From an uncultured Eubacteriales bacterium (lineage in GTDB: Bacteria; Bacillota; Clostridia; Oscillospirales; Acutalibacteraceae), in contig CAKSQT010000016.1 of the NCBI GenBank assembly GCA_934486755.1, positions 1 to 29,730 of the forward strand: DNA of 29,730 nt, given 5' to 3'. Positions within the stretch are counted from its first letter, which is position 1; every line of letters starts with the position of its first letter. Position numbers and translations under genes: made by a program. Shown here piece by piece: positions 24,033 to 29,730 of this stretch. The notes beneath the pieces are model-generated. The model made no database searches. It had not been told where the DNA came from and saw nothing but the letters and a program-made list of their open reading frames with translations.

Positions 24033-25349
24033 TCACACAGTGAGTCCCATTATCATCGGAACTGTTATCAGCACCAATATATATCCCAGCAGATCCACCA
24101 TTACGCCATATTTGAAATAATCTTTGAACTTATACCCGGCAGCCATAGATATCCCCCATGTGGATCCGGAAAGCGGACAGGTAGCGCCCATACTTGCCCC
24201 AAATACAATTCCCATTGCAAAAGCAGGAACATTAAGTCCCATTTTCGGCGCTATTGACATAACAACTAAGAGCGCTATTGAAATAGCGGTAGAATTAGAA
24301 ATGAAAAGACTTGTAATTTGAGAAAAGAGCACCAGTACTGCGAATATCATAAACGGAGACATATTTACTCCCGCAAGTTTCATAAACCAATTAGCAAGAA
24401 TGTCTATTCCTCCCGATGACTTCAACACAGTTGCCAAGCCGAGACAAGCAGCCAATCGCCCGACTATATCCCAATTCAATTTAATAACTGCTTCCTTTTG
24501 CGAAATACAACCTGTAATAATACACGCCAAAGCCGCAAATGTAGATGTAATATGGGGTTTAATCTCTATATCAGTAAAAGGAATTTTTTGCACTATATAG
24601 AAAAATACCATAAATGAAAAAATTATGCCGATAGCAACCGCTTTTTTAGGCTCAACCTTATCATTATGAGCATCAACTTCTTTTGTAGGGCTTACAGGCT
24701 GTCTTGCTCCCCAAATTCTTTGCCCTAGCGGATAACCTATAATCAGACAGTAAAGCAAAAACACAATCCCCATTATAATACCGAAAGGCGTAAAATCAAA
24801 AACTCCAAAACATTTATATCCATATCGTTCTAAAAGTCCCTGTGCTGTCATTTGCTGTGACGAACCGACAAGCGTTGTTATTCCGCCGGCATTTACAGCC
24901 AAAGTTATAGGAATAATATGGTTCATCGGTTTTATATTTTTGTTATTTTTACCAAGCGCAAAAATTATCGGTATAAAAATCGCTAATACAGTAACATTTG
25001 TCATAAATGTGGAAAGCAAAAAAGCAATTATGTAAGAAAATGCCATAAGTTTGCGTTCGCTGCCCTTTGAAACCTTAATAACAACATCGCCGATTTTACC
25101 TGCAACACCTGTTTGGTCTATGGCCATACCAACTATTAAAACGCCTACAAGCATAATCACTGTTGAACTTGCAAATGAACCGAAAGCATCTTCAAATTTG
25201 CCTATCCCGAGCAATACCATTACAGCGCACCCTAAAATTGCCGAAGCAGCCATAGGAAGCCTGTCCCAAATAAACAAAACGATACATAAGCTGAAAACAA
25301 TTAACGAAGCCGCATCGGCGTGCGAAGAAATATATCCTATAATATTCAT
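24033..25349 (-). CDS. SLC13/DASS-type anion transporter
   Basis: The 438-residue, strongly hydrophobic protein has about eleven spans and the ion-transporter-superfamily layout of sodium-coupled di- and tricarboxylate carriers. SNSTAIS (about 350) matches the second-repeat Ser-Asn-Ser/Thr sodium site. The first-repeat hairpin reads LVGSSQQM instead of the usual Ser-Asn-Thr or TPPN, so ion or substrate use may differ. Its ATG overlaps the PrpD-family gene stop by 4 bp, implying a shared function: importing or exporting the organic acid that enzyme handles. Placement in a polysaccharide operon is unusual. The exact substrate cannot be inferred. Confidence 0.85.
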   Translation of the reverse strand: MNIIGYISSHADAASLIVFSLCIVLFIWDRLPMAASAILGCAVMVLLGIGKFEDAFGSFASSTVIMLVGVLIVGMAIDQTGVAGKIGDVVIKVSKGSERKLMAFSYIIAFLLSTFMTNVTVLAIFIPIIFALGKNNKNIKPMNHIIPITLAVNAGGITTLVGSSQQMTAQGLLERYGYKCFGVFDFTPFGIIMGIVFLLYCLIIGYPLGQRIWGARQPVSPTKEVDAHNDKVEPKKAVAIGIIFSFMVFFYIVQKIPFTDIEIKPHITSTFAALACIITGCISQKEAVIKLNWDIVGRLAACLGLATVLKSSGGIDILANWFMKLAGVNMSPFMIFAVLVLFSQITSLFISNSTAISIALLVVMSIAPKMGLNVPAFAMGIVFGASMGATCPLSGSTWGISMAAGYKFKDYFKYGVMVDLLGYILVLITVPMIMGLTV

Positions 25350-26701
25350 ATTAATCTAATCCCTTCAAAGTGTTTTTCTTTCCCAAATTTTAAAATTTTG
25401 TCTGTTGTTTTTTTCTGAAAATCTTTTTCTAACACTCCGTCTGCACATTGTGCAAACTTGCTTTGTATGTCCTCATATGTAAAAGGATTTTGTGGATCTC
25501 CCTTCGGGATTAGAACCGTGTTTTTAAAAGTGTTCCCGTTTTTACAAACTATTACCACCCTGCATCCGCGTATGCCTCTGTCGCGATTTTCCATAGAATC
25601 ATCGGCAATCAGTTTAATCTTTTCAGCCAACAACCTCACCGATTCGGGTACGGAATTAAAATCTAACTCATTAAGCGAAAACCTTCCGTATACGAGGCTG
25701 CAAGCTAAGGAATAACAAATTGAAAATTTCGAATCGTCCTGCGTTTTCGGCCATTTTATCTGACCGGCAATACGAATGGCATTTGAATATATATATACAT
25801 TTATATTTTCTATATCCTCAGGTTTTAGATCATATTCTTCGCGCAATTCAAGTGCCGCCTGAATTCCGCAATGTGTATGCCTGCATGACGGATACGGTTT
25901 AATATAGCATTCATCAATACAAAACACTTTCCCGAGTCCCTTGTCAATTACTTGATAATCAATACTTTCGGACATAGCATGAAACCAACCTTTTTTGCTC
26001 TCAAACGGATTGACTCCGCCATCCACACCGTTTTTTGCAAGTTCGGCAGCCAAAATGCCGCATTCTGCTGCTTTTGCAGGATTAAGAGGTTTAATGCTTT
26101 GTCCAGACTCTGCCACTATCATTAAACCGCTCGCCATAGTAACCGAAATAGCCATAGAATTGTAGATTTGTTTCTCATTAAGTCCCATTAATTTTGCACT
26201 CGCGGCCGCACAGGCTATTACTCCGGCCGTACCAGTGGAATGGAATCCTCTGTGTACAAGTCCGGGTTGTGCCGCTGCTGCCATTCTGCAATAAACCTCA
26301 TACCCTACATTTATAGCTACAATCATATCTTTTTCATCGGATTTTAACTTTTCTCCGATTGCCAATACCGTTGAAAAGACGTGTGCCCCCACATGTCCCA
26401 TTGCTTTTCTGTTTCCGTCATCCATATCGGCTCCGTGAGCGTAACACGCATTAATAAAAGCTGCCTTTCCGCATGGCAGTTTTTTTGTGCCAAACAATGA
26501 GGAACTCTCTTCTGTGCCGCATTGAGAATATATGTAATCCTCTATTGCACGATTAAATGTCCTGTTGACTTTTTTCCCCGCCAGAGCGGCACAAATATAA
26601 TCCAACAAGAATTTTCTTGTATTTTCCACAGTACTTTGCGGAATATCGTCATATTGTAATTCACTTATAAAAGAACTCAACACATTGCAGAAATCTGTCA
26701 T
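25346..26701 (-). CDS. MmgE/PrpD family protein
   Basis: The 451-residue protein belongs to the MmgE/PrpD superfamily (2-methylcitrate dehydratase, cis-aconitate decarboxylase, iminodisuccinate epimerase). AHGADMDDGN and GHVGAHVFSTVLAIGE, then RGFHSTGTAGVIACAAASAKLMGL, are the usual helical-domain motifs. No citrate/methylcitrate cycle genes are nearby, so methylcitrate dehydration is not supported. It sits between two ATP-grasp genes and a coupled SLC13 transporter in a polysaccharide operon, so a role in preparing or isomerising a small organic acid for glycan decoration is plausible but is inference. Base composition is more AT-rich than in the glg or met genes. Confidence 0.87.
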   Translation of the reverse strand: MTDFCNVLSSFISELQYDDIPQSTVENTRKFLLDYICAALAGKKVNRTFNRAIEDYIYSQCGTEESSSLFGTKKLPCGKAAFINACYAHGADMDDGNRKAMGHVGAHVFSTVLAIGEKLKSDEKDMIVAINVGYEVYCRMAAAAQPGLVHRGFHSTGTAGVIACAAASAKLMGLNEKQIYNSMAISVTMASGLMIVAESGQSIKPLNPAKAAECGILAAELAKNGVDGGVNPFESKKGWFHAMSESIDYQVIDKGLGKVFCIDECYIKPYPSCRHTHCGIQAALELREEYDLKPEDIENINVYIYSNAIRIAGQIKWPKTQDDSKFSICYSLACSLVYGRFSLNELDFNSVPESVRLLAEKIKLIADDSMENRDRGIRGCRVVIVCKNGNTFKNTVLIPKGDPQNPFTYEDIQSKFAQCADGVLEKDFQKKTTDKILKFGKEKHFEGIRLI

Positions 26702-26731
26702 TATATCATTCCCATTCCCTTCTTTATTGCT

Positions 26732-27976
26732 TTATTTAATCAATTTGCGGTTGCTTATCAATTCGGAAATATCATGTCTCATCATATCGTTGCCATCAGC
26801 GTTTATCACTTTAATCAAATCTATCGAAGAATTATACTTATCCACATACTCTTCATATGTATCGGCTATTATTGTAAAACCAGCAATTCTGTCTCCGCTG
26901 CTGTTTATCTCATTGCCGAAATGTGTACCTTTCTCCTTGAAAACAAAATAACTATCTATTACGCCGGATTCTTTAAGCTCTTCAAATCCCTCAACATGAT
27001 CGTATATTCCGCCTTTTGTGTAAATAAATTCATTTGTTATATACTTGTTTGTAAATATCGGCTTTTTGAATGTATTTCCTCCGATAGCCGCAGATACGGT
27101 ACAATCTATAATATCTATGCCAGAATTTTGCTTAATCAACTGATATTTTAACCCGCCGCCCGTTCTTGCGCTGAATTCTATAACATACATATGTCCTTTA
27201 TTGTATAGCATTTGAATCAGCATAGGCCCGTTACGAAGTTTAAATGCTTCGGTTATTTTACAGGCAATTTTTTCTATTTCGATGTACGCAGCATAATCTA
27301 TATCTGCCGGTACTACAGAACGATATATTATAAATTTGCCGTCTATTTTTGCTTTTTGACTTTCAGATACGCAAAGGATAAACGGTACTCCGTTATTGAT
27401 ATAAACATCAACGGATATTTCCTTACCTTTTATGAACTCCTCCAAAACAGCGTCGCCCGTACGGCTGTAATCAAACGCTTTATCAAGAGCCGCTAAAAGT
27501 TCTTCTTTATTTCTTACCTTTGCCACACCTTTTGAACTATTGCAGTCAACTGGTTTTACAATCATCGGAAAAACCAATCCTGTCGGAATATTGTAATCTC
27601 CTCTTTTTTGTATGGAAAACTTTGCCGTAGGAATATCGTTTTCATAAAAGACCGATTTCATATACTTCTTGTTTGTTACATTTTTCCCTGTTTCGGCAGC
27701 AATATAGCACGGTAATCCTAATTCTTCACTGACAGTCGCCACCGTATTAAGAGCCTGATCCGTGCATACCGTAATTATGAGATCAACTTTTTCATTAACG
27801 GCTATTTCCTTTATTGCATTTATATCAAGCGTACTTGTCCTGTAAAATTTGTCAGCAAATTTCTCCGCCACAGGATGTTCTGTATAATCGGCAAGTATTG
27901 TATAATAACCTCTGCCTTGTAGATTTTTTATCAATTCTATTTGCGGTATTCCGCCCGCCAGCACTAAAACTTTCAT
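26732..27976 (-). CDS. ATP-grasp ligase 1 (amide-forming, substrate unknown)
   Basis: The 414-residue protein (ATG 27976, KVLVLAGGIPQIELIKN) has a pre-ATP-grasp Rossmann-like domain (1-100) and an ATP-grasp fold with IVKPVDCNSSKGVAKV (about 139-154) and the metal-binding EFSARTGGG (about 267-275), plus a C-terminal domain. ATP-grasp enzymes join a carboxylate, via acyl-phosphate, to an amine or thiol; it resembles the carbamoyl-phosphate-synthase/PurK-like group. It begins directly after the stop of ATP-grasp 2. A TTG at 27982 is in frame but abuts that stop. Two consecutive ligases with a GNAT suggest stepwise building of an amide- or peptide-like substituent. Confidence 0.88.
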   Translation of the reverse strand: MKVLVLAGGIPQIELIKNLQGRGYYTILADYTEHPVAEKFADKFYRTSTLDINAIKEIAVNEKVDLIITVCTDQALNTVATVSEELGLPCYIAAETGKNVTNKKYMKSVFYENDIPTAKFSIQKRGDYNIPTGLVFPMIVKPVDCNSSKGVAKVRNKEELLAALDKAFDYSRTGDAVLEEFIKGKEISVDVYINNGVPFILCVSESQKAKIDGKFIIYRSVVPADIDYAAYIEIEKIACKITEAFKLRNGPMLIQMLYNKGHMYVIEFSARTGGGLKYQLIKQNSGIDIIDCTVSAAIGGNTFKKPIFTNKYITNEFIYTKGGIYDHVEGFEELKESGVIDSYFVFKEKGTHFGNEINSSGDRIAGFTIIADTYEEYVDKYNSSIDLIKVINADGNDMMRHDISELISNRKLIK

Positions 27977-27982
27977 TTTCAA

Positions 27983-28987
27983 TCACACCAATGTTATGTA
28001 TAATTCTTTATATCCTGTAATTCCGATTTTAGAAACCAAGGTTTCTGACGCAACTTCGACTCCGTTACACCATTCTATTATGGCTTTCGGTAAATTGCAG
28101 CCTCCCATATGGGAAAAAGGATATCCCCCTCCGAACCGCGCATTCATTTCAATAATATAGGGTGCGCCGTCAACAACGAAAAAATCGCAGTCCATATTTG
28201 CAATATGTCCCGTCAGTTTGCCTAAACGGGTAGCTTCTTGCCTTATTGAGTCGTTATCAACAAGTTCGGCTATGTCTGTTTCTCCTGCGCGCATTGCAAC
28301 TTTTCTGCGAATGTTTACCGCACGATTCTTACCTTTTAGATCGTTAATTATATCTACGCCGTATTCACAGCCTTCAAGATATTGCTGATATATTATCTTT
28401 TCTTCTTCCTTTGCGGATTCATATTTTAAATAAGATTTATTTACCGATCGCACATTTCTTCTGAAATAGTATAGTAATGCCGACTCATCTTCCGCCACAG
28501 ACAACGCAATTGAGCCACATCCAAATCTCGGCTTGATTATTACGGGATACGAGATTTCACCCTTGTCAAGTGCAAGCAAAACGCTTTGAAGTGTAAGATA
28601 TGTCTTCGGAGTTTTGAAACCGTTATCCTTCAAAAAATTATATGTTTTCCATTTATCATTACAAATATCGATAATATTAATATCAGAAACTATTACTTTC
28701 GTGCCTATTTGTTCAAATTTTTCCTTATTCTTGGCAAGTATCGGTAAGTCCATATCAAACAATGAAATTATGACACCGATTTTGTTTTTTTTGCAGTATT
28801 CCAAAAGGAAAGGGATATATTCTTCATTATATATAAGCGGTGTTATAACACTTTTATCTGCATAGTGAAAGGCAACTGTTCTATTATCCGAATTGCCGAC
28901 GTGTACCTCGCCGAACTCACCCAACACATCTTTAAAATATTTTACCATATAGGCTCTTCTGCCTACCGAAGTTAAAAGCACGTTCAT
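27983..28987 (-). CDS. ATP-grasp ligase 2 (amide-forming, substrate unknown)
   Basis: The 334-residue protein has an N-terminal domain (MNVLLTSVGRRAYMVKYFKD) and an ATP-grasp fold with IIKPRFGCGSIALS (150-163) and metal ligands E280/N282 in IIEMNARFGGGYPFSH. It resembles CarB- or PylC-like ATP-grasp proteins that occur in capsule and O-antigen loci. It shares the fold with ATP-grasp 1, but the two differ throughout, so recent duplication is unlikely. The ATG at 28987 overlaps the GNAT stop by 4 bp, and its own stop overlaps the ribosome binding region of ATP-grasp 1. The substrate cannot be read from sequence. Confidence 0.87.
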   Translation of the reverse strand: MNVLLTSVGRRAYMVKYFKDVLGEFGEVHVGNSDNRTVAFHYADKSVITPLIYNEEYIPFLLEYCKKNKIGVIISLFDMDLPILAKNKEKFEQIGTKVIVSDINIIDICNDKWKTYNFLKDNGFKTPKTYLTLQSVLLALDKGEISYPVIIKPRFGCGSIALSVAEDESALLYYFRRNVRSVNKSYLKYESAKEEEKIIYQQYLEGCEYGVDIINDLKGKNRAVNIRRKVAMRAGETDIAELVDNDSIRQEATRLGKLTGHIANMDCDFFVVDGAPYIIEMNARFGGGYPFSHMGGCNLPKAIIEWCNGVEVASETLVSKIGITGYKELYITLV

Positions 28988-29454
28988 TTTTTCACACTCC
29001 TAAAACGGACAATCAGATGAACATCCGCCGGTCTTAATTCATTTTTTAATTTATAAGATTCAAATCCAAAACTATCATACAGTTTTAGGGCATTTTTATT
29101 CGCTTTATCCGTATATAAATGAACTGCCGATAATCCGTTTTTCTCTGCTGTGTTTAAAAATTCCGTTATTAATTTTTTTGCAATACCCCTCCTTCTCATT
29201 TCAGGTAGTGTTGCAACTATGGATATGTACCCTATTCCGTCAAACGCATTATCAATATAGCCGGCAACAAGTGAAATGATTTTTTCACCGTCAGTCTCAT
29301 AAAAAATAGTCGCACGATCAATCAGTTTTCTCGCAAATTCATGTAAATTTGTTTTTTCGGATAACGGTATCGGAAACAATTTATCGACCGCATATAAAAA
29401 TTCTTCAAGGCTTTTAAGAGTAATGTTATTCACTTTCTCCCCCGATTTAAACAT
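28984..29454 (-). CDS. GNAT family N-acetyltransferase
   Basis: The 156-residue protein has the acetyl-CoA loop EMRRRGIAKKLI (85-96) and the C-terminal NALKLYDSFGFE (121-132), typical of Gcn5-related acetyltransferases. It may acetylate an amino sugar or an amino-acid substituent made by the neighbouring enzymes. Its start overlaps the flippase end by 8 bp and its stop overlaps ATP-grasp 2 by 4 bp. The ATG at 29454 has a weak ribosome binding site; a GTG (codon 8) next to GGGGGAG is possible but the spacing is too short. Confidence 0.85.
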   Translation of the reverse strand: MFKSGEKVNNITLKSLEEFLYAVDKLFPIPLSEKTNLHEFARKLIDRATIFYETDGEKIISLVAGYIDNAFDGIGYISIVATLPEMRRRGIAKKLITEFLNTAEKNGLSAVHLYTDKANKNALKLYDSFGFESYKLKNELRPADVHLIVRFRSVKK

Positions 29455-29730
29455 ATTTCTTCAACATATTAAGCACATATTCAAAACTTTCTATTTTAAA
29501 TACCTTTGAAAGAGTTATATACAACACCGCTCCGACAGTTGCCTGTAAAATCAAAGTAACTGTGACGGGCAATCCCACACAATTCAAAAGATAAACGCAA
29601 AAGCCCATTACGCAACTTAAAGCAATCTGCGGCAGCATATCCTTTAACTGCTGTATGTACCCATATTCCAACAATTTTTTGTTTGGGAATGAATTTATAA
29701 TTTGACTGAAAAGTGATGCTAAAAGGAGAC
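29447..29730 (-). CDS. Polysaccharide flippase (Wzx-like), C-terminal fragment
   Basis: The frame stays open to the window edge, reading LLLASLFSQIINSFPNKKLL and then EYGYIQQLKDMLPQIALS, with two or three membrane spans and a short basic tail. The PNKKLLEYGYIQQLKDMLP segment is typical of the C-terminal part of clostridial oligosaccharide flippases (MATE-like/PST family), which move lipid-linked repeat units across the membrane. The first ~400 residues lie outside the window. A TTG-started 75-residue reading is just the tail of this gene. It is the first gene of the visible polysaccharide operon. Confidence 0.82.
   Translation of the reverse strand, partial: LLLASLFSQIINSFPNKKLLEYGYIQQLKDMLPQIALSCVMGFCVYLLNCVGLPVTVTLILQATVGAVLYITLSKVFKIESFEYVLNMLKKYV

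Noticed and set aside
1..29730. CRISPR arrays, insertion-sequence transposases, rRNA genes, complete tRNAs, toxin-antitoxin or phage-defence genes
   Set aside because: Looked for on both strands by eye. No regularly spaced repeats, transposase motifs, rRNA segments, full cloverleafs or recognisable defence proteins were found.

Overview
The window looks like a chromosomal piece of an anaerobic Clostridia genome (Bacillota, Oscillospiraceae- or Lachnospiraceae-like). The reasons are a glgB-glgC-glgD-glgA operon that includes the clostridial GlgD subunit, a short MetH with a separate reactivation protein, a YerC/YecD TrpR-like regulator, a DUF951 gene next to prfA, and pyruvate formate-lyase. 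Every gene I can support is on the minus strand, so the text runs in transcription order from high to low coordinates.

29730-18158 is a surface-polysaccharide operon. It starts at the edge with the C-terminal end of a Wzx-type flippase. A tight, AT-rich block follows: GNAT acetyltransferase, two ATP-grasp ligases, an MmgE/PrpD-family protein, an SLC13/DASS-type transporter and a DegT/DnrJ/EryC1 sugar aminotransferase. Next come a UDP-glucuronate 4-epimerase-like protein, UDP-glucose dehydrogenase, and two paralogous NTP_transf_5-type putative nucleotidyltransferases that flank the dehydrogenase. A terminator-like hairpin closes the operon. No glycosyltransferase is visible here. The UDP-hexuronate and amino-sugar genes supply precursors, and the ATP-grasp/GNAT block probably adds an amide or acyl decoration.

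18063-11521 is a sulfur/one-carbon operon: a polar amino-acid ABC transporter (lipoprotein, permease, ATPase), the YerC-like regulator, metF, the MetH reactivation protein and metH. It is driven by a promoter with a perfect 16-bp palindrome in its spacer and ends in a strong hairpin.

11369-5398 is the glycogen operon glgB-glgC-glgD-glgA, with a promoter, a Rex-like dyad and a leader dyad upstream. Between glgA and uppP lie two tandem ~272-bp non-coding elements flanked by TA. They share architecture and junction sequences but differ in their stems, with compensating changes that keep the base pairing. A tRNA T-arm-like fragment and a hairpin follow, then uppP (bacA).

3900-1 carries pflB-pflA-greA and then DUF951-prfA. 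pflB has a near-consensus promoter followed by a terminator hairpin ending just before its ribosome binding site, plus an upstream segment that can pair with one arm of that hairpin: an apparent attenuator. The DUF951 gene has a perfect Shine-Dalgarno placed before an ACG codon rather than ATG.

The observations most worth following are the covarying tandem elements, the pfl attenuator, the ACG start and the ATP-grasp/PrpD/SLC13 module inside the polysaccharide operon.
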